From an uncultured Lachnospiraceae bacterium (GTDB lineage: Bacteria; Bacillota; Clostridia; Lachnospirales; Lachnospiraceae), in NCBI GenBank assembly GCA_910584725.1, contig CAJUBE010000052.1, forward strand, positions 1 to 18,770: DNA of 18,770 bases, read 5' to 3'. The notes beneath the pieces are model-generated. The model was given only the letters and a program-made list of their open reading frames with translations. It ran no database searches and was not told where the DNA came from. Both the position numbers and the translations under genes were made by a program. Positions 1-7,300 of this stretch are shown here, piece by piece (within the stretch, counting starts at the first letter, position 1; every line of letters starts with the position of its first letter).

Positions 1-2
1 TG

Positions 3-338
3 GCCAACGAGTCGGCAAATGCGGCGGGCAGGACGACGGAGCTGATAGAGACGACGATTTCGGTGATGGACAAGAGTATTTCCATCGCGGAGGAGACGGA
101 AGCCAATATGAACCAGGTGATGTCCGACGCGAAGGAAGCCACTGAGAAGATGGGACAGATTGAGCAGATTTTGAAGCGGGATACCGTGCGTATGCAGGAG
201 CTGAATCAGAATGTAACGCAGGTTTCCTCCGCTGTTGACAACAACTCGGCCACATCGGAGGAGACGGCTGCCGTCAGCACGGAGCAGAAGACGCAGGTGG
301 AGACGATGGTAGAATTAATGGAAAGATTTGAGATTTAG
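3..338 (+). CDS. methyl-accepting chemotaxis protein, C-terminal fragment (5' end outside window)
   Basis: The reading frame is open from the window edge to a TAG stop at 336-338, so only the last ~111 residues are present. The sequence is the distal part of a chemoreceptor signalling domain: an alanine/glutamate-rich coiled coil with heptad character beginning ANESANAAGRTTELIE, then a QNVTQVSSAVDNNSATSEET segment typical of the C-terminal helix of the cytoplasmic hairpin, including a likely methylation-helix region (SATSEETAAVS). Such proteins relay ligand signals to CheA/CheW. The sensor domain, membrane segments and hairpin tip lie upstream and cannot be judged. The stop falls ~30 nt before the butyrate operon promoter, and I see no convincing terminator between them. 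Family assignment is secure; ligand is unknown. Confidence 0.88.
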   Translation, partial: ANESANAAGRTTELIETTISVMDKSISIAEETEANMNQVMSDAKEATEKMGQIEQILKRDTVRMQELNQNVTQVSSAVDNNSATSEETAAVSTEQKTQVETMVELMERFEI

Positions 339-367
339 GTGGAGTTTTCGGCAGGTCGGAAAGTGGA

Positions 368-396
368 TTGCAAAAACGAAATCCCTATGATACAAT
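368..396 (+). promoter_or_regulatory. sigma-A-type promoter of the butyrate operon
   Basis: TTGCAA (368-373) is separated by exactly 17 nt from TACAAT (391-396). Transcription would begin near 403, giving a leader of about 170 nt before thl. This is the best promoter-like match between the chemoreceptor gene and thl. No separate promoter was recognised inside the operon. Confidence 0.7.
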
Positions 397-436
397 AGTA
401 ACGGCGGACAATGACAAAAAAATAACAATCGTCGGC

Positions 437-545
437 AAGCCCTTTATGCGCAGGGGTGCATAATGTAGATTGCTGCTTTGCAGCACGCACCCCTCGCGAC
501 GGGCAGGGACGATAAATCGCCCTGCTCGATCACAGGGCTTTTTAG
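437..545 (+). promoter_or_regulatory. structured leader element of thl (family E copy 1): three-way junction ending in a T-run
   Basis: Direct reading shows a closing stem AAGCCCT (437-443) with AGGGCTT (534-540). It encloses hairpin 1, GGGGTGC (453-459) with GCACCCC (487-493), capped by TGCTGC-TTT-GCAGCA (471-485). It also encloses hairpin 2, GCAGGG (503-508) with CCCTGC (520-525). The closing stem runs straight into TTTTT, so the whole fold resembles an intrinsic terminator placed between promoter and thl. It shares ATGCGCAGG and its two-hairpin plan with elements at 14347, 14435 and (inverted) 17331. It could be an attenuator, or a dispersed repeat that landed in the leader; sequence alone does not decide. 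Confidence 0.6.
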
Positions 546-576
546 TAAAAATAACACAAATATGGAGGAGAAGAAA

Positions 577-1755
577 ATGGCAAAAAAAGTTGTTTTGGCA
601 GGCGCCTGCCGTACAGCAATCGGCACGATGGGCGGGGGCTTAAGCACCACACCGGCAGCAGAGCTGGGAGCAATCGTTATTAAGGAGGCGCTGAACAGAG
701 CGGGCGTGGCTCCTGACAAGGTAGATCAGGTGTACATGGGTTGTGTAATTCAGGCAGGACAGGGCCAGAACGTTGCGCGCCAGTCCTCCATCAAGGCAGG
801 CATTCCCAACGAGGTTCCTGCGGTTACCATCAACGTGGTCTGCGGTTCCGGTTTGAACTGTGTGAACATGGCGGCCCAGATGATTCAGGCGGGCGATGCT
901 GACATCGTGGTAGCGGGCGGTATGGAGAACATGTCCATGGCTCCCTACGCGGTGATGCAGGGACGTTACGGTTACAGAATGAACAACGGCACTTTGGTTG
1001 ATACCATGATTAAGGATGCCCTTTGGGATGCGTTCAATGATTATCATATGATTATGACTGCGGACAATATTTGCAGAGAGTGGGGGCTTACCCGCGAAGA
1101 GCTGGATCAGTTTGCGTTAAAGAGCCAGTTAAAGGCGGAGGCAGCACAGAAGAGCGGCGCGTTCGACAAGGAGATCGTGCCTGTTATGGTGAAGAAGAAA
1201 AAGGAGATGGTTGAGTTTAAGGTTGACGAGGGACCGAGACCGGGTTCCACCATCGAGGGACTCCAGAAACTTCGTCCGATCAATCCCGACGGCTTCGTGA
1301 CAGCGGGCAACGCTTCCGGCATTAATGACGGTGCGGCGGCCATTGTTGTGATGAGTGAGGAGAAGGCACAGGAACTGGGCGTGAAGCCGATGGCTACTTT
1401 CGTGGCAGGCGCGCTTGCAGGATGCAGACCCGAGATCATGGGTATCGGTCCTGTTCCGGCTACGAAGAAGGTTATGGAGAAGGCCGGCTACAAGATTGAA
1501 GATTTCGATATCATCGAGGCGAACGAGGCGTTTGCGGCACAGTCCGTAGCGGTAGGGAAAGAACTTGGCATCGACGTAGACAAGCAGCTTAACCCGAACG
1601 GCGGCGCGATTGCGCTCGGTCATCCGGTAGGCGCTTCCGGCGCGCGTATCCTCGTAACGCTGCTTCACGAGATGCAGGCGAAGGGCGCGAAGAAGGGTCT
1701 TGCTACGCTGTGTATCGGCGGCGGCATGGGCTGCGCAACTATCGTAGAAATGTAA
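577..1755 (+). CDS. thlA: acetyl-CoA acetyltransferase (thiolase)
   Basis: Condenses two acetyl-CoA to acetoacetyl-CoA, the first committed step of butyrate formation; cytoplasmic. The product is 392 residues, the normal length for this family. The nucleophile Cys89 lies in VCGSGLNC, His349 in NGGAIALGHPVGASG, and the second active-site cysteine Cys379 in CIGGGMGC, so all three catalytic elements are intact. ATG 577 is chosen because GGAGGAG (564-570) sits 6 nt upstream and the protein then begins MAKKVVLAG as expected. An in-frame TTG at 478 lies inside the leader hairpins and is not credible. First gene of the operon; 132 nt separate it from crt and hold a family A hairpin element. Confidence 0.96.
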   Translation: MAKKVVLAGACRTAIGTMGGGLSTTPAAELGAIVIKEALNRAGVAPDKVDQVYMGCVIQAGQGQNVARQSSIKAGIPNEVPAVTINVVCGSGLNCVNMAAQMIQAGDADIVVAGGMENMSMAPYAVMQGRYGYRMNNGTLVDTMIKDALWDAFNDYHMIMTADNICREWGLTREELDQFALKSQLKAEAAQKSGAFDKEIVPVMVKKKKEMVEFKVDEGPRPGSTIEGLQKLRPINPDGFVTAGNASGINDGAAAIVVMSEEKAQELGVKPMATFVAGALAGCRPEIMGIGPVPATKKVMEKAGYKIEDFDIIEANEAFAAQSVAVGKELGIDVDKQLNPNGGAIALGHPVGASGARILVTLLHEMQAKGAKKGLATLCIGGGMGCATIVEM

Positions 1756-1757
1756 CA

Positions 1758-1855
1758 ATGTGAGAAGAACTTCTAAAGACGTTCCGCCATGGGGCGGAAC
1801 GCCAAGAAGTTCTATATTTCACATGAGAGAATGCCAAAAGCGGGCATTCTCTGCA
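1758..1855 (+). repeat. family A hairpin element, copy 1 (thl-crt junction)
   Basis: A long imperfect palindrome followed by a compact hairpin. The outer stem is ATGTGA (1758-1763) with TCACAT (1819-1824), the middle stem GAACTTCT (1767-1774) with AGAAGTTC (1806-1813), and the tip GTTCCGCC-ATGG-GGCGGAAC (1781-1800). A second hairpin follows, AGAGAATGCC (1826-1835) with GGCATTCTCT (1843-1852), with no T-run after it, so it is not a classical terminator. Three further copies are at 4876, 8822 and 8968. Confidence 0.85.
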
Positions 1856-1887
1856 GACGTTGAAAAAATAAAAAGGAGATACAAACC

Positions 1888-2673
1888 ATGGAATTTGTAT
1901 TATATGAGGTGAAGGGGCAGGTCGGCGTCATCACGATTAACCGTGAGAAGGCTTTGAACGCTCTTAATTCTGCCGTTCTGGACGAGCTGAACGCGACGCT
2001 GGACGGCGTGAATCTGGATGAAGTGAGATGCTTGATTCTGACGGGCGCGGGCGAGAAGTCCTTTGTGGCGGGCGCGGATATCGGCGAGATGAGCACGCTC
2101 ACCAAGGCGGAGGGCGAGGCTTTCGGCAAGAAGGGCAACGACGTGTTCCGCAAGCTGGAGACTTTCCCGATTCCCGTGATCGCTGCGGTGAACGGCTTTG
2201 CGCTTGGCGGCGGCTGTGAGATTTCCATGAGCTGCGATATCAGAATCTGTTCCGACAACGCGGTATTCGGGCAGCCCGAGGTAGGGCTTGGCATTACGCC
2301 CGGTTTCGGCGGCACGCAGAGACTGGCGAGAATCGTCGGCCCCGGCATGGCGAAGCAGATGATTTATACGGCAAGAAACATCAAGGCTGACGAGGCGCTG
2401 CGCATCGGTCTGGTAAACGCAGTGTATCCGCAGGCGGAGCTGATGGCTGCGGCTGAGAAGATGGCGGCGGGCATCGCCAAGAATGCGCCCATCGCGGTTC
2501 GCAACTGCAAGAAAGCAATCAACGACGGTCTGGAGGTCGGCATGGACGAGGCGATCGTGATCGAGGAGAAGCTCTTCGGTGACTGCTTCGAGACAGAGGA
2601 TCAGAAGTACGGTATGGCATTCTTCCTCGACAAGAACAAGGAGAAGGTGAAGGAGCCGTTTAAGAACTGCTAA
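1888..2673 (+). CDS. crt: 3-hydroxybutyryl-CoA dehydratase (crotonase)
   Basis: Dehydrates 3-hydroxybutyryl-CoA to crotonyl-CoA; cytoplasmic enoyl-CoA hydratase/isomerase family. At 261 residues it has the usual crotonase length. Visible signatures are SFVAGADI (58-65), the oxyanion and CoA-binding region NGFALGGGCE (102-111), and FGQPEVGLGITPGFGGTQR (127-145). The two catalytic acids Glu111 and Glu131 are both present. The start ATG follows AAGGAG (1873-1878) by 9 nt. Crt is followed by hbd after only 53 nt, the one operon junction without a large palindrome. Confidence 0.95.
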   Translation: MEFVLYEVKGQVGVITINREKALNALNSAVLDELNATLDGVNLDEVRCLILTGAGEKSFVAGADIGEMSTLTKAEGEAFGKKGNDVFRKLETFPIPVIAAVNGFALGGGCEISMSCDIRICSDNAVFGQPEVGLGITPGFGGTQRLARIVGPGMAKQMIYTARNIKADEALRIGLVNAVYPQAELMAAAEKMAAGIAKNAPIAVRNCKKAINDGLEVGMDEAIVIEEKLFGDCFETEDQKYGMAFFLDKNKEKVKEPFKNC

Positions 2674-2726
2674 GATTTTTGAAGGAACTAAATAAATATA
2701 TCAATTTATCATAAGGAGGAACTACA

Positions 2727-3566
2727 ATGAAAGTAGGTATTATCGGCGCGGGAACGATGGGTTCCGGCATCGCACAGGCATTTGCCATGACAGACGGTTA
2801 CGAGGTATGTCTCTGCGATATCAAGGAAGAGTACGCTGAGGGCGGCAAGGCGAAGATCCAGAAAAATATGAATTTCCTCGTAGGCAAGGAGAAGATTACG
2901 CAGGAGAAGGCTGACGAGGTTATGGGCAAGATCACCACAGGTCTGAACAATATCTGCGGTGAGTGCGATCTGATCGTTGAGGTTGCTCTGGAGAAGATGG
3001 AGATCAAGCAGGCGATCTTCAAAGAGCTGCAGGGCATCGTGAAGAAGGACTGCATGTTTGCAAGCAATACTTCCTCTCTTTCCATCACAAAGATCGGTGA
3101 GGGCCTTGACAGACCGATGATCGGTATGCATTTCTTCAACCCGGCTGACAGAATGAAGCTGGTTGAGGTTATCAGGGGCGAGAATACCCCTCAGGATATG
3201 GTAGACAAGATCACAAAGATCGCTGAGGAGATCGGCAAGACGCCCGTACAGGTGAAGGAAGCTCCCGGCTTCGTGGTAAACAGAATCCTGATCCCGATGA
3301 TCAATGAGGCGATCGGCGTACTCGACGCAGGCACCGCTTCCGCAGAGGACATCGACGTAGCTATGCAGCTCGGCGCGTCCCATCCCATGGGTCCCCTGCA
3401 CCTTGGCGATCTGATCGGTTTGGATATCTGCTTGGCGATCATGGAAGTGCTTTACAACGAGACAAAGGACGAGAAGTATGCACCACAGCCTCTTCTCAAG
3501 AAGATGGTGGAGGAGAAGAAGCTCGGCAGAAAGACTGGCGTTGGTTTCTTTGACTATTCAAAATAG
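2727..3566 (+). CDS. hbd: 3-hydroxybutyryl-CoA dehydrogenase
   Basis: Reduces acetoacetyl-CoA to 3-hydroxybutyryl-CoA using NAD(P)H. The 279 residues fit a stand-alone bacterial Hbd. An N-terminal Rossmann fold carries GAGTMG (7-12). The catalytic His135 is in GMHFFNPADRM, with its partner Glu147 in VEVIRG, and Ser116 and Asn185 (GFVVNRILIP) complete the substrate site. AAGGAGG (2713-2719) is 7 nt upstream of the ATG. Its place after crt and before bcd is the arrangement reported for Butyrivibrio-type operons, unlike Clostridium acetobutylicum, where hbd is last (established knowledge). Confidence 0.96.
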   Translation: MKVGIIGAGTMGSGIAQAFAMTDGYEVCLCDIKEEYAEGGKAKIQKNMNFLVGKEKITQEKADEVMGKITTGLNNICGECDLIVEVALEKMEIKQAIFKELQGIVKKDCMFASNTSSLSITKIGEGLDRPMIGMHFFNPADRMKLVEVIRGENTPQDMVDKITKIAEEIGKTPVQVKEAPGFVVNRILIPMINEAIGVLDAGTASAEDIDVAMQLGASHPMGPLHLGDLIGLDICLAIMEVLYNETKDEKYAPQPLLKKMVEEKKLGRKTGVGFFDYSK

Positions 3567-3567
3567 G

Positions 3568-3678
3568 CACGATAAGCAGACTGAGAATGACTCGAAGAAA
3601 GATTTTGACTGCTGGCAGGCATAAATCTTTTCTTTGAGTTATTTGAAGGTGCAACAGTGCATAAGTCTGCTGATCGTG
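3568..3678 (+). repeat. family B palindromic element (hbd-bcd junction)
   Basis: Begins 2 nt after the hbd stop. Outer arms CACGATAAGCAGACT (3568-3582) and AGTCTGCTGATCGTG (3664-3678) are complementary over 15 bp with one mismatch. An inner long stem pairs the arm at 3586-3605 (GACTC-GAAGAAAGATTT core) with 3623-3643 (AAATCTTTTCTTTGAGTT core). No T-run follows. No second copy was seen in the window. Confidence 0.75.
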
Positions 3679-3721
3679 AGAGAGGCAGGCCATAAAATAA
3701 AACATGGAGGAATAAAAAATC

Positions 3722-4873
3722 ATGGATTTTACGTTAAGCAAAGAACATGAAATGGCGAGAGCTCTGTTTAAAGAGTTCGCTGAAAAAGAAGTAAAACCTC
3801 TCGCCCAGGAAGTGGACGAGACGGAAGCGTTCCCGAGAGGAACAGTTGAGAAGATGGCGAAGTTAGGCTTTCTCGGCATTCCGGTTCCGAAGGAGTACGG
3901 CGGACAGGGCTGTGATCCTCTGACATATGCGATGTGTGTGGAAGAGCTTTCCAAAGTTTGCGGAACAACAGGTGTTATTGTTTCCGCACACACCTCTCTG
4001 TGCTGCGACCCGATCATGACCTACGGCACCGAGGAGCAGAAGCAGAAATACTTAGTTCCCCTTGCAAAAGGCGAGAAGCTGGGCGCGTTCGGTCTGACAG
4101 AGCCCGGTGCAGGCACGGACGCGCAGGGTCAGCAGACCAAGGCTGTGCTTGACGGTGAAGAGTGGGTGCTTAACGGCTCCAAGTGCTTCATCACCAACGG
4201 CAAGGAAGCTGACGTTTATGTCATTTTTGCAATCACAGGTACGGTTGAGAAGCGCGGTCGTATGCAGAAAGAGATCTCCGCATTCATCGTGGAGAAGGGA
4301 ACGCCCGGTTTCACCTTCGGCACGAAGGAGAAGAAGATGGGTATCCGCGGTTCTTCCACTTATGAACTGATCTTTACCGACTGCCGCATCCCGAAGGAGA
4401 ATCTCCTTGGGCAGCAGGGTAAGGGCTTCAACATCGCAATGCACACACTGGACGGCGGTCGAATCGGTATCGCTTCCCAGGCACTCGGTCTGGCTGAGGG
4501 GGCTCTCGACAACACCATCGCATACGTGAAGGAGAGAAAGCAGTTCGGCAGGGCGATCGGCGCATTCCAGAATACGCAGTTCCAGCTTGCGGATATGGCT
4601 ACCAAGGTTGAGGCGGCGCAGCTCCTCGTTTACAAGGCAGCGATGGCGAAGGCAACCCAGAAAGTATATTCCGTAGAAGCTGCAAAGGCGAAACTTTATG
4701 CGGCAGAGGTAGCTATGGAAGTGACCACAAAGGCGGTTCAGCTGCACGGCGGTTACGGTTACATCAGAGAGTACGACGTTGAGCGCATGATGCGTGACGC
4801 AAAGATCACGGAGATCTACGAGGGCACAAGCGAAGTGCAGAGAATGGTCATCTCCGGGGCTCTGCTTAAGTAA
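3722..4873 (+). CDS. bcd: butyryl-CoA dehydrogenase (crotonyl-CoA reductase)
   Basis: FAD enzyme that reduces crotonyl-CoA to butyryl-CoA, expected to act in complex with EtfAB and couple NADH oxidation to ferredoxin reduction. The 383 residues match the short-chain acyl-CoA dehydrogenase family. Visible signatures are FGLTEPGAGTDA in the middle domain, CFITNGKEADVYV, and the C-terminal YEGTSEVQRMVISGALLK, whose Glu367 is at the position of the catalytic base. GGAGG (3706-3710) lies 11 nt before the ATG, a slightly long spacing. The butyryl-CoA assignment comes mainly from the operon context; sequence alone says short-chain acyl-CoA dehydrogenase. Confidence 0.94.
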   Translation: MDFTLSKEHEMARALFKEFAEKEVKPLAQEVDETEAFPRGTVEKMAKLGFLGIPVPKEYGGQGCDPLTYAMCVEELSKVCGTTGVIVSAHTSLCCDPIMTYGTEEQKQKYLVPLAKGEKLGAFGLTEPGAGTDAQGQQTKAVLDGEEWVLNGSKCFITNGKEADVYVIFAITGTVEKRGRMQKEISAFIVEKGTPGFTFGTKEKKMGIRGSSTYELIFTDCRIPKENLLGQQGKGFNIAMHTLDGGRIGIASQALGLAEGALDNTIAYVKERKQFGRAIGAFQNTQFQLADMATKVEAAQLLVYKAAMAKATQKVYSVEAAKAKLYAAEVAMEVTTKAVQLHGGYGYIREYDVERMMRDAKITEIYEGTSEVQRMVISGALLK

Positions 4874-4875
4874 GC

Positions 4876-4970
4876 GCGTGAAAAGAAGTTCTAAGACTCA
4901 CGCCAGAGGGCGTTTTGCCAAGAACTTCTATATTTCATGCAGAAGAATGCCAAAAGCAGGCATTCTTCGC
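4876..4970 (+). repeat. family A hairpin element, copy 2 (bcd-etfB junction)
   Basis: Same plan as the thl-crt copy. The outer stem is GCGTGAAA (4876-4883) with TTTCATGC (4933-4940). The middle stem GAAGTTCT pairs with AGAACTTC, the mirror image of copy 1 (GAACTTCT with AGAAGTTC), so pairing is kept while the strands are swapped. The second hairpin GAAGAATGCC (4942-4951) pairs with GGCATTCTTC (4959-4968). Its start is 2 nt after the bcd stop. Confidence 0.85.
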
Positions 4971-5007
4971 ACAAGCAAATAAATAAAATTATGAAGGAGA
5001 AAATACA

Positions 5008-5790
5008 ATGAAAATTGTGGTTTGTGTGAAACAGGTTCCGGATACCGCAGGCGGCGTTAAGTTTAATCCTGACGGAACTCTTGACAGAGGCGCTATGCTT
5101 ACCATCATGAACCCTGATGATAAAGCAGGTCTGGAGGCGGCGCTCAGATTAAAGGATCAGTACGGTGCAGAGGTTACAGTTGTAACGATGGGTCTTCCCA
5201 AGGCGGAAGAGGTTCTGCGCGAGGCTATGGCTATGGGCGCGGACAAGGGCGTGCTGGTGACAGACAGAGTGCTCGGCGGCGCTGATACATGGGCAACCTC
5301 CACCACACTGGCAGGCGCGATCAGAAATCTGGAGTATGATCTTATCATTACCGGTCGTCAGGCAATCGACGGCGATACCGCGCAGGTTGGCCCGCAGATT
5401 TCCGAACATCTTGACATTCCTGTCATTTCTTACGCGCAGGATATCAAGATCGAGGGCGACAGCGTAGTTGTTGAGCGTCAGTATGAGGACAGATATCATG
5501 TGGTTAAGGCAAAAATGCCTTGCCTGATCACCGCTCTTTCCGAGCTGAATGAGCCTCGTTATATGACACCCGGCGGCATCTTCGACGCTTATAAGCAGGA
5601 GATTACTGTTTGGGGCAGAGCGGATCTTAAGGATGTTGACGACGCGAACTTAGGTCTTAAAGGTTCTCCGACCAAGATCGCAAAGGCTTCCGACAAAGTA
5701 AGAAAGGGCGCAGGCGAAAAGGTTTCCCTCGATCCCGACGAGTCCGTAAGCTACATCGTTGACAAGTTAAAAGTTAAACATGTGATTTAA
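5008..5790 (+). CDS. etfB: electron transfer flavoprotein beta subunit
   Basis: Beta subunit of the EtfAB partner of Bcd; accepts electrons from NADH in the bifurcating complex. The 260 residues start MKIVVCVKQVPDT, classic for EtfB. The signature GRQAIDGDTAQVGP (116-129) is conserved, and LNEPRYMTP later in the chain is typical of the family. AAGGAG (4994-4999) is 8 nt before the ATG. Bifurcating function is inferred from family and context. EtfA follows, but only after an unusually wide 202-nt gap containing a multi-stem element, although the two subunits are expected at 1:1. Confidence 0.95.
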   Translation: MKIVVCVKQVPDTAGGVKFNPDGTLDRGAMLTIMNPDDKAGLEAALRLKDQYGAEVTVVTMGLPKAEEVLREAMAMGADKGVLVTDRVLGGADTWATSTTLAGAIRNLEYDLIITGRQAIDGDTAQVGPQISEHLDIPVISYAQDIKIEGDSVVVERQYEDRYHVVKAKMPCLITALSELNEPRYMTPGGIFDAYKQEITVWGRADLKDVDDANLGLKGSPTKIAKASDKVRKGAGEKVSLDPDESVSYIVDKLKVKHVI

Positions 5791-5792
5791 CA

Positions 5793-5944
5793 GTTCAGCC
5801 AGACCGAATCTGTCAGACAAATTGTGCTTGCACGAATTTGGCAGGCGGATGATGGTCTGAGGGAACGCCCGTTCATAAGCAAAAGTAGCTGCGAAGCAGC
5901 GGAGAGTGCCGAAGGCACGATTTTGCGCATGGCGTGGGCTGAAC
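5793..5944 (+). repeat. family C multi-stem element (etfB-etfA junction)
   Basis: A closing stem GTTCAGCC (5793-5800) with GGCTGAAC (5937-5944) bounds 152 nt. Inside are CAGACC/GGTCTG (5800-5859), enclosing AATTGTGC-TT-GCACGAATT, then GAACG-CC-CGTTC near 5863, GCTGC-GAA-GCAGC near 5888, and GTGCC-GAA-GGCAC near 5906. The result is a cloverleaf-like fold with repeated GAA loops. It is not a tRNA: too long, with no acceptor or T-loop signatures. It ends about 50 nt before the etfA start. Confidence 0.7.
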
Positions 5945-5992
5945 GAAACCTATAGAATACGCGTAAAACGAGTGCGCAGAAAGAGGTATAAA

Positions 5993-7039
5993 ATGAATTT
6001 AGAAGAATACAAGGGTGTATATGTCTTTGCGCAGCAGGTAGACAATGAGATCAGCAGTATTGCATTTGAGTTACTTGGCAAAGCGAAAGACCTCGCGAAA
6101 GATTTAGATACAGATGTTACGGCTGTACTGATCGGTTCCGGCGTAAAGGGACTGGCAGACCAGCTCGCTGAGTACGGCGCGGACAGGGTGATCGTTGTGG
6201 ACGATCCCGAGCTGAAGGATTACAGAACGGAGCCTTACGCACATGCGCTGGCATCCGTGATCAATGAGTATAAACCCGAGATCATGTTGGTGGGCGCTAC
6301 GGCGATTGGCAGAGACTTAGGCCCGAGAGTGTCCGCGAGAGTGGCTACCGGCCTTACTGCTGACTGTACCGTTCTCGAGATCGGTGATTTCCCGCTGCAG
6401 GCAGTTCCCGGTCAGGAGCAGCTTCACAAGCAGCTTCTCATGACCCGTCCGGCATTCGGCGGCAACACCATCGCTACCATCGCATGTCCTTACAACCGTC
6501 CCCAGATGGCTACGGTTCGTGCGGGCGTTATGCAGAAGATCGATCCCATCAAGGGCGCGAAAGCAAATGTGGTGGAGTTCAATCCCGGCTTTACTCCCGA
6601 CAACAAGTATGTGGAGATTCTTGACATTGTGAAGTCTGTGGCTGAGACCGTGGATATCATGGACGCTAAGATTCTCGTATCCGGCGGCCGTGGCGTAGGC
6701 AGCCCGGAGAACTTCAAGATCCTTGAGGATCTGGCGGAAGTGCTCGGCGGCACCGTAAGCTGTTCCCGTGCGGTTGTGGATTCCGGCTGGAAGCCGAAGG
6801 ATCTGCAGGTAGGTCAGACTGGTAAGACCGTCCGCCCGAACGTGTATTTCGCAATCGGTATCTCCGGCGCGATCCAGCACGTGGCAGGTATGGAAGAGTC
6901 CGACATCATCGTTGCGATCAACAAGGATGCGGATGCGCCGATCTTCGATGTGGCTGACTACGGCGTAGTGGGCGACCTGAACAAGATCGTTCCGAAGCTG
7001 ACAGAGGCTCTGAAGGCGGAGATCGCTGCTGCCAAATAA
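5993..7039 (+). CDS. etfA: electron transfer flavoprotein alpha subunit
   Basis: Alpha subunit of EtfAB; its C-terminal domain binds the FAD that passes electrons to Bcd. The product is 348 residues. The FAD-domain signatures are intact: SGGRGVGSPENF (from residue 230), GQTGKTVRP (274-282), and further on GISGAIQH and INKDADAPIFDVADYG. ATG 5993 is chosen because AAGAGG lies 6 nt upstream and the protein then begins MNLEEYKGVYVFAQ. The upstream in-frame extension to 5906 runs through the family C hairpins and is rejected. There is no N-terminal ferredoxin domain. Last gene of the operon; a terminator follows. Confidence 0.95.
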   Translation: MNLEEYKGVYVFAQQVDNEISSIAFELLGKAKDLAKDLDTDVTAVLIGSGVKGLADQLAEYGADRVIVVDDPELKDYRTEPYAHALASVINEYKPEIMLVGATAIGRDLGPRVSARVATGLTADCTVLEIGDFPLQAVPGQEQLHKQLLMTRPAFGGNTIATIACPYNRPQMATVRAGVMQKIDPIKGAKANVVEFNPGFTPDNKYVEILDIVKSVAETVDIMDAKILVSGGRGVGSPENFKILEDLAEVLGGTVSCSRAVVDSGWKPKDLQVGQTGKTVRPNVYFAIGISGAIQHVAGMEESDIIVAINKDADAPIFDVADYGVVGDLNKIVPKLTEALKAEIAAAK

Positions 7040-7041
7040 CT

Positions 7042-7060
7042 GATTGAGCAGAGCTCAATC
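7042..7060 (+). other. perfect 8-bp hairpin just after etfA
   Basis: GATTGAGC-AGA-GCTCAATC begins 2 nt after the etfA stop. Further imperfect stems follow to about 7137, and the true terminator is at 7157. It may protect the 3' end of the transcript, by analogy with the other junction elements; this is inference. Confidence 0.5.
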
Positions 7061-7156
7061 TCGAGTGCCGCTAGCGCGGGCTCGGCAGGCTGAGAGATAT
7101 CTGATGAAGATCGCTGCTTACGCAGGCTCGGTCTGGCATAATTTCAACATAATGTG

Positions 7157-7188
7157 CGCCCCGGTTTTTGCCGGGGCGTTTCTTTTTT
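7157..7188 (+). terminator. intrinsic terminator of the butyrate operon
   Basis: CGCCCCGG (7157-7164), loop TTTTTG, CCGGGGCG (7171-7178), then TTTCTTTTTT. A perfect 8-bp GC-rich stem with a U-rich tail. Confidence 0.93.
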
Positions 7189-7300
7189 GGTGCGGATATG
7201 GTAAGATGATAACTGGGATACAAAAATTTCAGTCAGAAAAACGCAGATGTACAAATAGATATAGAACGAAACAGGATTCAAAATAATGAGGGGATCGGGT

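Noticed and set aside
478..576. In-frame TTG extension of thl
   Set aside because: It lies inside the leader hairpins, has no ribosome binding site, and would add 33 residues not seen in thiolases; ATG 577 has GGAGGAG at 6 nt.
640..1047. Long minus-strand open frames over thl, hbd, bcd, DHH and TIR genes
   Set aside because: They are antisense shadows of strongly supported genes with codon bias; no ribosome binding sites or recognisable domains.
5793..5944. Cloverleaf element as a tRNA gene
   Set aside because: It is 152 nt long and lacks the T-loop, D-loop and acceptor signatures; the branching is superficial.
5906..5992. N-terminal extension of etfA
   Set aside because: It translates the family C hairpins into a basic, unrelated peptide; EtfA proper begins at 5993 after AAGAGG.
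7044..7286. 80-codon open frame after etfA
   Set aside because: It starts in the hairpins after etfA and runs through the strong terminator at 7157-7188; no ribosome binding site and no protein-like composition.
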